A stretch of DNA of 64,000 bases from Planctomycetaceae bacterium (GTDB lineage: Bacteria > Planctomycetota > Phycisphaerae > Tepidisphaerales > Tepidisphaeraceae). Position 1 is the stretch's first letter. Every line of letters starts with the position of its first letter. This document shows positions 38,892 to 48,675 of the stretch, in pieces. The position numbers and the translations under genes were made by a program. The stretch spans positions 62,001-126,000 of the forward strand of contig JAIYCY010000017.1 in NCBI GenBank assembly GCA_027487775.1, in the 5' to 3' direction. The notes beneath the pieces are model-generated. The model saw nothing but the letters and a program-made list of their open reading frames with translations. It was not told the DNA's origin and searched no databases.

Positions 38892-39601
38892 GTCACTTCA
38901 ACGACCTGAGTTTCCTACCCGAAGACTACCTCGCTACTCGCCGGGCTCGACGCGCCAATCGACTCTTCTCCGCCCTGCTCGCGATCACCATCGTCGCCGT
39001 CTCCGCCGCTTACATTGTCGCTGATGCGTCGGTCCTTGCACTTCGCACCGAGCATCGCGACGTCATGCGGGCCTATCAGCAGGAATCTCTACGCCTCAAA
39101 CAGCTCGACGAGCTCCGCAAGCAGCACGATCAAATCGCCTACCGCGCTCGGCTCGCTGAAGCGCTCGTCGAAAAGAATCCTCGCTCCGAACTTCTCACTG
39201 GCCTGACCGATCTGCTCCCACCAGGGACTGCACTCCTCGAACTCAATCTCGAATCCAAAGCACGACCACGCACACCAGCCAAGCCCGAGACCACCACCAA
39301 AGCACCCGCCGCTTCCAGCAAGAAAAAAGCCAAGCAGCCCGCCGAACCTCCCAAGCCCGAACCGCTCATCTACGACCAATCCATCAAGCTCGTCGGCATC
39401 GCCTACACCGACCTTCAGGTCGCACGCTACATGGACGCTCTCAAACGCCACCCGCAATTGAACGACGTCGATCTCATCCTCTCGCGTCAGTTCGAATATC
39501 AGGACGAACCCGTCCGCCGATTCGAAATCAGCCTCCGCCTGAATGATCGCGCTCGCGCCCAGCCTTCAGATCGCAACGGAACCTTAGCGGGAGGGAACTG
39601 A
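38888..39601 (+). CDS. pilN: PilN-like type IV pilus assembly protein
   Basis: This encodes 237 residues. The N-terminal F-L-P-E-D-Y-L segment (about 9-15) is the PilM-binding type of motif. One transmembrane helix (about 27-48) is followed by a coiled-coil stretch (55-95). A Lys/Pro/Ala-rich linker (about 120-155) then leads to a ferredoxin-like periplasmic domain. PilN forms a heterodimer with PilO. The overlap with pilM suggests coupled translation. Confidence 0.85.
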   Translation: MSHFNDLSFLPEDYLATRRARRANRLFSALLAITIVAVSAAYIVADASVLALRTEHRDVMRAYQQESLRLKQLDELRKQHDQIAYRARLAEALVEKNPRSELLTGLTDLLPPGTALLELNLESKARPRTPAKPETTTKAPAASSKKKAKQPAEPPKPEPLIYDQSIKLVGIAYTDLQVARYMDALKRHPQLNDVDLILSRQFEYQDEPVRRFEISLRLNDRARAQPSDRNGTLAGGN

Positions 39602-39603
39602 AC

Positions 39604-40161
39604 ATGAACCTCGGACTTCGCGAAACCGTCACGCTCCTGCTCGTCGTCGGCGTACTCGCAGGCGCCTACTTTCTGGGATTCAAACCGCTCGGCGAACATC
39701 GCAAAGCGCTCCGCGCCGACATCGATCAACGCAACGTCACTCTTCAGCAACTCCGCGCCACCAACGCAAGCCTTGCCGACCTTGAGCAGCAGCTCAACGA
39801 CATGAACACCGCGCTCGCACACTTCGAGCAACGCCTACCCCGCGAAAAAGACGTTCAACAAATGCTCGGCAATTTCGCAGAACTCGCCGAAGCTCATGAT
39901 CTCTCCGTCCAAACCGTCCGCCCAGGTCGCAGCGAAACTGTACCCGGCGGCGTCGAGCAACCCATCGAGGTCAACCTTCGCGGGCCTTACCCGGCTTTCC
40001 ACGCCTTCCTCACTCAGGTCGAACAACTCGATCGCATCAGCCGCGTCAAACATCTCACACTCAAAAAACTCGACGAACGTGACGGAAATGGCGCTGAAGC
40101 CAAGCTCACGCTCTCCATCTTCTTCGCGCCCGACGCATCCAAGGTCGCCGCCGCCCAATGA
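39604..40161 (+). CDS. pilO: PilO-like type IV pilus assembly protein
   Basis: This encodes 185 residues with a transmembrane helix (8-26) and a coiled coil (about 30-80). A small alpha/beta domain contains L-R-G-P-Y-P-A-F-H-A-F-L, typical of PilO. It follows pilN by 2 nt. With PilN and PilP it makes the periplasmic alignment complex. Confidence 0.87.
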   Translation: MNLGLRETVTLLLVVGVLAGAYFLGFKPLGEHRKALRADIDQRNVTLQQLRATNASLADLEQQLNDMNTALAHFEQRLPREKDVQQMLGNFAELAEAHDLSVQTVRPGRSETVPGGVEQPIEVNLRGPYPAFHAFLTQVEQLDRISRVKHLTLKKLDERDGNGAEAKLTLSIFFAPDASKVAAAQ

Positions 40162-40176
40162 CACCGATTTCAATCG

Positions 40177-40869
40177 ATGATCCAACGACAGGGAGTCTCT
40201 GTGAGTCAGGTCCGCTCAAACCCAAATCCGCATGGTCCCGCCCAACCCTTCGGTGTGGGCGCGAGCAGCTCATCCACACTCGGCCCGTCCGAGTCCCTCA
40301 TCGACGCAGCCTCAACCCACTCATCCCTGCGCGAACGTCTCGCCAATCTCCCCGATCTTTCCAAGATCATCCTCACCCTGCTCGTTCTCGTCGCCTGCGT
40401 CGGACTCTACGCGATGCATTGGCGCACCAAGTCACTCGCGTCGTCCCTCCAGGCCACCACACAATCCGTCAAGCCCGCTGACTCGCCCGTTAAAGCCTTC
40501 GCCACAACACTCATCAGCACGCGCGCACTTATCGCTCAAGTCCAATCCGACTCCACACGCCTGACATCCGCTCCCACCATCACCGCCGACCCGTTCCACT
40601 ACACCCGCCAACGCCCCATCGAAGTCGCCTTACCTCAGGTCACCCCGTCCGCGCGCAACGACGACGTCGAACTTCGAAAAGCCCTCGCCTCCCTCTCGCT
40701 ACAATCCATCCTCGCCGGCAGAACCAGCTACTGCCTCATCAACAATCAACTCTACGCCGTCGGACAGACCGTCGGACCTTTCACCATTGAATCGATTAGC
40801 CCCGCCGCTGTCATTCTGCGGTCGGGCGACTATCGCTTCGAACTCAAAATGAGCCTTCCCAATCGCTAG
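40177..40869 (+). CDS. PilP/GspC-like alignment protein
   Basis: This encodes 230 residues. A cytoplasmic N-terminus of about 60 residues precedes a transmembrane helix (about 64-82). The C-terminal 55 residues (from L-Q-S-I-L-A-G-R to the end) resemble the small beta domain of GspC/PilP: a Y-x-V-G-Q-x-V line, then a strand pair with I-S-P-A-A-V-I-L-R. Typical PilP is a lipoprotein, and this one has no lipobox but a membrane helix as in GspC. Its position after pilO supports the role. Confidence 0.7.
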   Translation: MIQRQGVSVSQVRSNPNPHGPAQPFGVGASSSSTLGPSESLIDAASTHSSLRERLANLPDLSKIILTLLVLVACVGLYAMHWRTKSLASSLQATTQSVKPADSPVKAFATTLISTRALIAQVQSDSTRLTSAPTITADPFHYTRQRPIEVALPQVTPSARNDDVELRKALASLSLQSILAGRTSYCLINNQLYAVGQTVGPFTIESISPAAVILRSGDYRFELKMSLPNR

Positions 40870-40943
40870 CACTTTCATCCACTCACCCAACCAGCAACAC
40901 CGCTCAACACCCGCATCATCAGAAACGAGAGATCACCCGCCCT

Positions 40944-42815
40944 ATGCGACTTCGCCGCCAACAACCCGATCCAAGCCCGGTCGCTACGCGCCAGCATGCG
41001 GCGTCGCAAGCATCAGTCGCAGATCGTGCTGATCAACCTGCCGGAGCCACCACGCAAGACTTCTCTCCGCACGACATCGACATCGCTCCGCCCGTCTTTC
41101 GCCCGCAGTCCACACGCACGCGCCGCAGCATCGAGCAAGTCCTCGCCGAACGCGAGTCACTCACCGCCGAGCAAATCCACGCTCTTCGCGATGCTCTCAC
41201 CCGCGCAGCGGGCAAGCCGATCGCCTCCGTTATCACCGCCGCCAACATCGTCCCCGAGCCGCGCGTCTACTCCGCACTCGCCGAGTCGATGGGCCTCACA
41301 TTCCTCTCCCCCGACCTTGGCGCGCTAAACGCCTCCCTTCTCGACACGATCGGTACAGACTACGCTCGCACGCAACTCGTGCTGCCCATTTCCGTCGATG
41401 CCAGCACACTCACCATCGCCGTCGCAGATCCTGCCAACGTCTTCCTGATCGATGAAATCTCCCGCAAGACAGGCAAAGCAGTCCGCACGCTCGTCTCGAC
41501 GCCCACCGACATCCTCCGCTCGATCGATCATCTAACTGCCGCCGACGCGGGTAGCGCCGTCGACGACATCATCAAAGATATCGCCGATGACGATGTTCAA
41601 CTCGTCAAGGAATCTCGCGAAAGCGAAGTCAACGACCTCGAAAAGGCGGGAAACGAGTCGCCCGTCATCAAGTTCGTCAACTATCTCATTCAGGACGCGA
41701 TGAGACAGGGCGCAAGCGACATCCACATCGAACCACGCGAGAAACAACTTCGCGTGCGATATCGCATCGATGGCGTCCTCTTTGAGGCCATGACCCCGCC
41801 TCACACCATGCACGCCGCTGTCACGTCACGACTCAAGATCATGGCCAACCTCGACATCTCTGAACGCCGCCTCCCGCAGGACGGCCGCATCCGAGCCATG
41901 GTCCAGGGACGCCAGGTCGATCTCCGCATGAGCACGCTACCCACCGCATTCGGCGAAAAAACGTGCATCCGAATACTCGACAACAAAAGCATCAGCGTTC
42001 CTCTCGAAGCGCTCGGCTTCAGCGAGGCCGCTCTCACCATCTGGCGACGCCAGATCGATCAGCCACACGGCATTCTCCTTGTCACAGGCCCCACTGGCTC
42101 GGGCAAAACGACCACGCTCTATAGTTCCCTCCGCGTCATGGACGGAAACGAAATGAACATCAGCACCGTCGAAGACCCGATCGAATACACACTCGCAAGT
42201 GCCAATCAGGTCCAGGTCCACGACAAAATCGGCATGACCTTCTCCGCCGCACTGCGCAGCCTCCTGCGGCAGGATCCCGACGTCGTCATGCTCGGTGAAA
42301 TCCGCGACGGCGAAACAGCACGCATTGCCGTCCAGGCCGCCCTCACCGGACACCTCGTCCTCAGCACACTCCACACCAACGACGCTCCCAGCAGCGTCAC
42401 TCGACTCATCAACATCGGCGTCGAACCCTACCTCATCAGCGCAGCACTCAACGCCGTGCTCGCACAGCGACTCGTCCGAAAGCTCTGCCCCCATTGCCGA
42501 AAACTCGCCGCCCCCAGTGACTCGATGCGCGAGTTCCTCAACATCCAGGGATTCAACGAAACGGACATCTGGGCCAGCACCGGCTGCGACAAATGCAGAA
42601 AAACTGGCTTCTCAGGAAGGCTCGGCATCTACGAACTCATGGTCATGGATGACGCACTTCGTGACATGGTCACGCAGAATCCAGACGTCAACAACCTTCG
42701 AAAGTACTGCCGCGAACGCGGACTCATCGCCCTGCGCGAAGACGGATTTGAGAAGGCCCGCGCGGGTCTCACCACGATCGATGAAGTGCTGCGCGTCACA
42801 GAATCCAGCCTCTGA
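40944..42815 (+). CDS. pilB: type IV pilus extension ATPase PilB (GspE family)
   Basis: PilB is the hexameric motor for pilus extension. The 623 residues include an MshE-N-like domain (about 60-200) and a nucleotide-binding domain with Walker A G-P-T-G-S-G-K-T (about 380-387). Asp and His boxes (I-R-D-G-E-T, S-T-L-H-T-N) follow, then a C4 zinc module C-P-H-C plus C-D-K-C. The order within the operon, before pilT and pilC, is common. Confidence 0.95.
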   Translation: MRLRRQQPDPSPVATRQHAASQASVADRADQPAGATTQDFSPHDIDIAPPVFRPQSTRTRRSIEQVLAERESLTAEQIHALRDALTRAAGKPIASVITAANIVPEPRVYSALAESMGLTFLSPDLGALNASLLDTIGTDYARTQLVLPISVDASTLTIAVADPANVFLIDEISRKTGKAVRTLVSTPTDILRSIDHLTAADAGSAVDDIIKDIADDDVQLVKESRESEVNDLEKAGNESPVIKFVNYLIQDAMRQGASDIHIEPREKQLRVRYRIDGVLFEAMTPPHTMHAAVTSRLKIMANLDISERRLPQDGRIRAMVQGRQVDLRMSTLPTAFGEKTCIRILDNKSISVPLEALGFSEAALTIWRRQIDQPHGILLVTGPTGSGKTTTLYSSLRVMDGNEMNISTVEDPIEYTLASANQVQVHDKIGMTFSAALRSLLRQDPDVVMLGEIRDGETARIAVQAALTGHLVLSTLHTNDAPSSVTRLINIGVEPYLISAALNAVLAQRLVRKLCPHCRKLAAPSDSMREFLNIQGFNETDIWASTGCDKCRKTGFSGRLGIYELMVMDDALRDMVTQNPDVNNLRKYCRERGLIALREDGFEKARAGLTTIDEVLRVTESSL

Positions 42816-42861
42816 TCAAACCACGAATTAACCACCCGAATCCTCAAGCCAACTCCTCACC

Positions 42862-43929
42862 ATGACAGACAACCTCCTCACCGACATCCTCACCACCGCC
42901 GTCCGATCCAAGGCCAGCGACATCCACATCAACGTCGGCCTGCCTCCGATGATGCGCGTCAACACCGTCGTCAACCCGATGCAGTTCCCCGTCATCGACT
43001 CCACATCCGCCGAACAACTCTTGCGCCGCATGCTCCCCGAGCCAGAACGTTGGGAAGCGTTCATCAAGCTCCGCGACGCAGACTTCAGTCATGCAATCCC
43101 AGGTGTCAGCCGCTTCCGTGTCAATGCCCACTATCAACGCGGCTCAATCGCCATCGCGTTCCGAACCGTCAACGACACCATCCGACCCATGGCCGATCTC
43201 CATCTGCCCGACGCGATCCAACGCCTCACCGATCTGCCCAGAGGACTCATCCTCGTCACCGGCGGAACCGGATCCGGAAAATCCACCACGCTCGCCGCCA
43301 TGATTCAAACCATGAACCAACGCGAGCAACTTCACATCATCACGCTCGAAGATCCCATCGAATACGCGTTCCAATCCGACAAAAGTGTCATCGAACAACG
43401 CGAAGTCGGCGCCGACGTCCCCAGCTTTGCCAGCGGCCTGCGCCACGTGCTGCGACAAGACCCCGACGTCATCCTCGTCGGTGAAATGCGCGACCTCGAA
43501 ACCACCAGTGCCGCCATCACCGCCGCCGAAACCGGTCACCTCGTGCTCTCCACTCTCCATACCGTCAACGCACCTCAAACCATCGAACGCATCATCGACA
43601 TCTACCCCAGCGATCAACAAAACCAGATCCGCTCCATGCTCGCTAACACACTGCAGGCGGTCATCAGCCAGACTCTCTTCAAACGCAAGGACAAACCCGG
43701 CATGGTCCCCGCCATCGAGATCATGCTCTGCACGCCCGCGGTCAGAAACTGTATCCGCGAAAATCGCATCTTCGAAATCCCCAACATCATCTCCACAAAC
43801 CGCGCCCTCGGAATGCAAAGCCTCGACGACTCCATCAAAAACCTCGTTCTCAACGGACTCATCGATCGACGCGACGCCGTCAGTCAGGCGGCCTATCCCG
43901 ACAAACTCGAGCGCGCTCTGGCGGCCTGA
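42862..43929 (+). CDS. pilT: twitching motility ATPase PilT
   Basis: PilT drives pilus retraction. The protein has 355 residues, normal for the family. Walker A is G-G-T-G-S-G-K-S (about 134-141). I-R/M-R-D-L-E-T and T-L-H-T-V-N-A-P-Q-T mark the Asp and His boxes. The A-I-E-I-M-L motif is specific to PilT. Retraction implies twitching or DNA uptake. No second pilT-like gene (pilU) is seen. Confidence 0.96.
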   Translation: MTDNLLTDILTTAVRSKASDIHINVGLPPMMRVNTVVNPMQFPVIDSTSAEQLLRRMLPEPERWEAFIKLRDADFSHAIPGVSRFRVNAHYQRGSIAIAFRTVNDTIRPMADLHLPDAIQRLTDLPRGLILVTGGTGSGKSTTLAAMIQTMNQREQLHIITLEDPIEYAFQSDKSVIEQREVGADVPSFASGLRHVLRQDPDVILVGEMRDLETTSAAITAAETGHLVLSTLHTVNAPQTIERIIDIYPSDQQNQIRSMLANTLQAVISQTLFKRKDKPGMVPAIEIMLCTPAVRNCIRENRIFEIPNIISTNRALGMQSLDDSIKNLVLNGLIDRRDAVSQAAYPDKLERALAA

Positions 43930-43997
43930 TCTTCGATCCGTGGCCGCCTTCATCTTGTTCATCGTTCGCAAACATCGTCTCGTGAATCGGAGTTCAG

Positions 43998-45221
43998 ATG
44001 CCTGAGTATCGATACAACACCCGCACCAACGACGGCTCCACCAAAAGTGGCACGCTGATCGCCAACTCGCTCGACGCAGCCAGCGCAACCCTGCGCGGAC
44101 GCGGTGACAAGGTCATCGAACTCGCTCCCGTTGATGCCTCTTCCCAAAAGAAGTGGTATCAGGCGGTCAACATCAGCTTCGGACCGAGCCAAAAGGAAAT
44201 CTGCGCCTTCACCAGCCAGCTTTCGGTCATGCTTCGCGCGGGCATTCCGCTGCGCAGCGCCATCGAAGGCATCGCCGAACAGACCGCCAATCCCAAATTC
44301 CACGCGATGCTCCGGCAGATCCAACGCGATCTGGAATCGGGCAAACAACTCTCCGAAGCTCTATCACGATATCCGCGACACTTCGGCTCGCTCTACATCA
44401 ACATGGTCAAGGCCAGCGAAATGTCCGGCGGGCTCTCAAAGATGCTCGACCGCGTCGCTGCCTATCTTCAGCAAAACATCGAGACCAGCGCCATGGTCAA
44501 AGGCGCGATGATCTACCCCGGCATCATCGGCACCCTCGCCGTAGGTGTGACCATCTTCCTGCTTACGTGGGTCCTCCCGCGATTCATGGTCATGTTCAAG
44601 GGCAAAGAACAATTCCTGCCCACGCCCACCAAAGTCCTTCTCACAGCAAGCGACTTCATGACAGGCTACTGGTGGGCGGTGCTCATCGGCATCGGTCTTG
44701 CCATCGGCGGAGTCGTCTTTGCCCTGCGCACCGAACCCGGACGCGCATTCTTCGACACGCTGGCACTCCGAGTGCCGCTGGTCAAAAAAATGTTCCGCGC
44801 ACTCTGCATCACACGCAGCCTCCACACCATGGGACAACTCATCAACGCAGGCGTCCCCATGCTCGACGTCATCGGAATCACCGCCGACGTCAGCGGCAAC
44901 ACGCACTATCGCCGACTCTGGCGACGCGTGCAGGCCAACGTGCAAGAAGGAAAGAAGATCAGCCAACCGCTCCAGCAGTCGAGCCTGCTCCCCAAATCCG
45001 TCGTTCAGATGGTCGGCGCAGGCGAAGAATCCGGCAAGCTCGGCGAAGTGCTTGACGAAGTCGCCGAGTACTACCGCAAGGAACTCGTCGGCACGATCAA
45101 GGCTGTCACCGGCATGATCGAACCGCTCATGATCGTCGTCATGGGCGGTCTCGTCGGATTCATCGCCATGAGCATCATCCTGCCCATCTTCAAGATGAGC
45201 GAAATTGCCACCAAACAGTAA
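43998..45221 (+). CDS. pilC: type IV pilus inner-membrane platform protein PilC (GspF family)
   Basis: PilC is the membrane platform on which PilB and PilT act. The 407 residues have two GspF repeats (about 70-190 and 270-395) and three transmembrane helices (near 172-195, 222-245 and 378-400). The F-x-x-Q-L-S-V-M-L-x-A-G-I-P-L segment and the V-Q-M-V-G-A-G-E-E-S-G-K-L segment are family hallmarks. GGAG lies 5 nt before the start. It follows pilT by 68 nt. Confidence 0.95.
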   Translation: MPEYRYNTRTNDGSTKSGTLIANSLDAASATLRGRGDKVIELAPVDASSQKKWYQAVNISFGPSQKEICAFTSQLSVMLRAGIPLRSAIEGIAEQTANPKFHAMLRQIQRDLESGKQLSEALSRYPRHFGSLYINMVKASEMSGGLSKMLDRVAAYLQQNIETSAMVKGAMIYPGIIGTLAVGVTIFLLTWVLPRFMVMFKGKEQFLPTPTKVLLTASDFMTGYWWAVLIGIGLAIGGVVFALRTEPGRAFFDTLALRVPLVKKMFRALCITRSLHTMGQLINAGVPMLDVIGITADVSGNTHYRRLWRRVQANVQEGKKISQPLQQSSLLPKSVVQMVGAGEESGKLGEVLDEVAEYYRKELVGTIKAVTGMIEPLMIVVMGGLVGFIAMSIILPIFKMSEIATKQ

Positions 45222-45284
45222 CCACGCCTTCATTCACGCCGTCATCGACCGGCACACCCATTTCATCCACGCCATTCTGGGACG

Positions 45285-45878
45285 ATGGAAGATTCTCGAT
45301 CGAAGATCATTTCTCGGACGAGATTTGACTGTCGATCGTTTCAATTCGACATCCAAGGCGTGAAGAGGCGCAAAGGCCAAAACATCACGCGAGGATTCTC
45401 GCTCGTCGAAGCCGCCATGGCGATCGCGATCGTCGGCGTGAGCTTTGTCGCCTTGATGCAACTCTGGGCTGTCTGCACGCAGCAGAATCGCATCGCCAGC
45501 GACGTCACCACCGCCTTCATGCTCGCCGAGCAAATCCAGGAACTCACCGCACCGCTCCCGCTTAACGACCCCGCCACCGGCTTCATGGGCTTCGGCACCG
45601 AACTCGCCGAAACCATCGACACCTTCGATGACATCGATGACTTCGACGGACAGACTTTCAGCCCGCCCATCGATGCCGCACGCCAACCGCTCCTCGAACT
45701 CTCCGCCTATACGCAGCGAGTCACCGTCGTTCCGGTCAACGGCACAGACCTCGATGGAAATCTCAACGGACTGGCAATCTCCAAGTCAACCTACACGGGC
45801 GCGATGCGGGTCACGGTGTCCATCGAACGCGATGGACGTGAGGCTGCGCGACTGAGTTGGATTCGAGTCGATCGTTAA
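45285..45878 (+). CDS. PilV-like minor pilin
   Basis: This encodes 197 residues. A prepilin cleavage motif, R-G/F-S-L-V-E, precedes a hydrophobic helix (about 37-60), as in type IV pilins. The leader of 36 residues is long; an in-frame GTG at 45360 would give a more usual 12-residue leader. The globular part has no cysteine pair. It probably primes the pilus together with the next two genes. The prepilin peptidase is not in the window. Confidence 0.8.
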   Translation: MEDSRSKIISRTRFDCRSFQFDIQGVKRRKGQNITRGFSLVEAAMAIAIVGVSFVALMQLWAVCTQQNRIASDVTTAFMLAEQIQELTAPLPLNDPATGFMGFGTELAETIDTFDDIDDFDGQTFSPPIDAARQPLLELSAYTQRVTVVPVNGTDLDGNLNGLAISKSTYTGAMRVTVSIERDGREAARLSWIRVDR

Positions 45879-45901
45879 GACGCACCAACACGGACACGCC
45901 C

Positions 45902-48055
45902 ATGCGATTCATCCACGCGACAGCCAACCAGAATCTTGATCCATCACGCCCGCGCACAACAAAACACCGGCATCCTCGCGGAATGGCGGCGGTGCTTGCG
46001 CTGCTATTCATCACCCTCATCGCTGTACTGGCGGTCGGCCTTTACGCAACGGCAGGCAGCAACACCCAGGCCGCCTCGCGCCACGCGCAGGCCAGCAGCG
46101 CCCGCGCAGCTGCCGACAGTGCACTCGAATGGGCCGCCTGGCGATTCGCTCAAATGCCGCTTCCCCTGACCAGCGTCGGAAACATCACCCCCGGAGTCGC
46201 CGTCGATCTATGGCCCGGCATCCGCACCACCATCATCAATGACCTTCAGCCCATGGCATCGTCCGGATCGTTTGTCACCTGGGACCCAGCCGCTTCGGTC
46301 CTCTCCACTCAGAGCTTTCGCATCGACGACTCTGACACCACCGCTCGCATCGAGTTTCGTCAGCATCCCATCGCTGGCGATCCAAACCCGCTCGACGCAC
46401 GACACATCCGCGTGACCGCCATCGCCACCGACGGACTCGCCGAGCGCCGCGTCAGCGCTGACTTCAAAATCGAGAAACGCATCCGCTACGCCGTCGTCAG
46501 CAAAACACGCATCCAGATCGGACGCAACGTCCTCGTCGAAGGACCCATGGGCATGAGCACCGCAAACCGCACGCCGCCCTACCTCATCCTCAGCGACTTC
46601 GAACACCTCGCCACCTCGCTGCGCACTCGCATCCGCGCCTTCCAGGCATGGTGTGAAACCAATCGATCCGACTTCGACAACCGCGTCCGCGTCGGCTCGA
46701 CAGAATACGCCGCCGTCCTCGCTGCAGGATACGGCGACGTCGATCTGGATGGCTATGTCGATGAATTTGATCTCTTCGTCGATCATTACGACTCCGACAG
46801 TGACGGCGCTGTCAGCCTCGCCGAGTTCACAGATCCGGTCACCGGAAAGCCCTACGACACAAACCTGTTTAAGACCATCGACGAACTCGGCGCACCGCTC
46901 TACGAAGGCGATGTCACACGCTACGGATTCGCCGACAACAAACTCGATCGCCACGACGGCTACGCCAAAACACGCGGACAGATTTCGATGGCCATCTCGC
47001 AGAACGGCTTTGGCAGCGCTCAGTCATCCGGAGGACTCACCATCTTTGACAACATTCGCGGAACCGTCATCCCCGATCGCTCCGACCAAGCCCCGGTCAA
47101 ATTCAACGCCAGCGACATCTTCGACTTGAATCCGCTCAACTTCGAGCAATGCGCCGCCAACTTCCGCGCGCAATCAGGATCCGCTGCCGGCGCAGCGACC
47201 CGATCCGCGGGCCTCATCGCCAACACCACGCTCACCCTCGCCGACGCCAACGGTACACCCATCGTCGAACGCACCCCGTTCGGTTCGACCAGCTATCAAG
47301 CCACCTACCGCCGACCGGTATTCCGCAATCTCACACTCCGCAATGTCATCATCCCCAAGGGCATGAATGCACTGTTCGACAACTGCACCTTCGAAGGCGT
47401 CACCTTCATCGACAGTGAACGCAACATCACCACCAGCTCCGGAAGCGTGACTACCGACCAAAGCCAGGGAATGAGCTGGTCTCAGCGAAGAATCAGCGGC
47501 GATAACTTCAGCAAAGACAGGCAGCTCATCGGTTCGGGGACACCCACCTCCGGCCAAACGCTCACTCGCGGATCCCGCGACGGAAACAACATCCGCTTCC
47601 ACAACTGCACCATCAAGGGCCCGATCGCAAACAACTACGCGACCGCCTACACCCACTTTGCAAACAGCTGGGAGTTTACCGGCGCAACACTCTTCGATAA
47701 CCAAACCGACGACACCGCCACCATCGTCGCACCCCAAACCAACATCGAAATGGGCAGCTTCACTAACCCCGGCTCTGCTCCCAGCACACTCGTCGGCGTC
47801 GTCGTCGCTGGCAACATCGACATCCGAGGAACCAGCGTCGTCGACGGATCCATCATCGTCACCGGCGATGGCGCGGGCAATACCACGCTCGGCTACTTCG
47901 GTGCCAGCGACGGCGACACCAATCCCAGTGCCATGCCCGAAGGCGGATTCGGTCGACTCAATCTACGCTACAACCCGTATCGCCCTCTCCCCGACGGCAT
48001 CAACATCCGCGTCAATCTCAATCCGGTCGCAGGCTCATATCGGGAGGGCGATTGA
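45902..48055 (+). CDS. large PilX-like pilus protein with two EF-hand loops
   Basis: This encodes 717 residues. After a basic leader, M-A-A-V-L-A-L-L-F-I-T-L starts a transmembrane helix (about 28-52) typical of PilX-type minor pilins. Instead of the usual short domain it has about 650 residues. Two consecutive calcium-binding loops, D-V-D-L-D-G-Y-V-D-E-F and D-S-D-S-D-G-A-V-S-L-A-E-F, lie near 280-312. The C-terminal third is a beta-helix-like region (N-L-T-L-R-N-V-I-I, F-D-N-C-T-F-E-G-V-T-F, I-R-F-H-N-C-T-I-K-G). Calcium-dependent adhesion or pilus tip function is plausible. Its stop overlaps the TTG start of the next gene. Confidence 0.8.
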   Translation: MRFIHATANQNLDPSRPRTTKHRHPRGMAAVLALLFITLIAVLAVGLYATAGSNTQAASRHAQASSARAAADSALEWAAWRFAQMPLPLTSVGNITPGVAVDLWPGIRTTIINDLQPMASSGSFVTWDPAASVLSTQSFRIDDSDTTARIEFRQHPIAGDPNPLDARHIRVTAIATDGLAERRVSADFKIEKRIRYAVVSKTRIQIGRNVLVEGPMGMSTANRTPPYLILSDFEHLATSLRTRIRAFQAWCETNRSDFDNRVRVGSTEYAAVLAAGYGDVDLDGYVDEFDLFVDHYDSDSDGAVSLAEFTDPVTGKPYDTNLFKTIDELGAPLYEGDVTRYGFADNKLDRHDGYAKTRGQISMAISQNGFGSAQSSGGLTIFDNIRGTVIPDRSDQAPVKFNASDIFDLNPLNFEQCAANFRAQSGSAAGAATRSAGLIANTTLTLADANGTPIVERTPFGSTSYQATYRRPVFRNLTLRNVIIPKGMNALFDNCTFEGVTFIDSERNITTSSGSVTTDQSQGMSWSQRRISGDNFSKDRQLIGSGTPTSGQTLTRGSRDGNNIRFHNCTIKGPIANNYATAYTHFANSWEFTGATLFDNQTDDTATIVAPQTNIEMGSFTNPGSAPSTLVGVVVAGNIDIRGTSVVDGSIIVTGDGAGNTTLGYFGASDGDTNPSAMPEGGFGRLNLRYNPYRPLPDGINIRVNLNPVAGSYREGD

Positions 48056-48675
48056 ACCTCTTCCGCAAAACGCCCCCTGCCAGGTCGTCAGATCAAAGTC
48101 GTCGATCGCGAGCATCACGCGGCTTCACCATTGTCGAAGTCCTGATCGTGCTCGCCATCCTCGCCGCATTGATGACTGCGATCGGATTCGCGATTGACGC
48201 GTCGCTCAAGTCGTTTGCGGTCAACGTCGGTCACGCCGAAGCCGTCGAACGCGCACGCAGCGCCAGCCTTCGCATCACCGCAGATCTCCGCGCCGCGACC
48301 GATGTCACCCCCGTCGATGCTGAAGCGATCGACGCCTTCAAAAATGGAAGCAGCGTCGTCGATCGCGGCGTTTCATTCATCGATGCTGCCGGTCGATCTG
48401 TCACTTACCGCTTCGACCCTGATGCCAGCCAACTGCTCGCCGATGTCGACGATCTCGATCCGGTCGTCCTCGCCCGCGGCGTTGAGGCGTTCTCGATACG
48501 GCTCACGCCCGCCCGCAGCGCCGATGCACGCAAGGCTGGACTTCCGCACGATCTACTCGATCGCGGAACTCTCAGCATCACCGTCCGACCCACTGGTGGT
48601 TACGGCGACCGCACAGACACCGGCGTCGCTGTCACACTCTCAGCCAGCATCGCGCCACGCACCAATCGCTGGTGA
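48052..48675 (+). CDS. PilW/GspJ-like minor pilin
   Basis: This encodes 207 residues with a basic leader and a cleavage motif R-G/F-T-I-V-E-V followed by a hydrophobic helix (24-46). The rest resembles the PilW/GspJ pseudopilins. The start is TTG at 48052, supported by GGGAGGG just upstream, and it overlaps the previous stop codon (TTGA). It is the last gene of the pil operon. Confidence 0.83.
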   Translation: MNLFRKTPPARSSDQSRRSRASRGFTIVEVLIVLAILAALMTAIGFAIDASLKSFAVNVGHAEAVERARSASLRITADLRAATDVTPVDAEAIDAFKNGSSVVDRGVSFIDAAGRSVTYRFDPDASQLLADVDDLDPVVLARGVEAFSIRLTPARSADARKAGLPHDLLDRGTLSITVRPTGGYGDRTDTGVAVTLSASIAPRTNRW

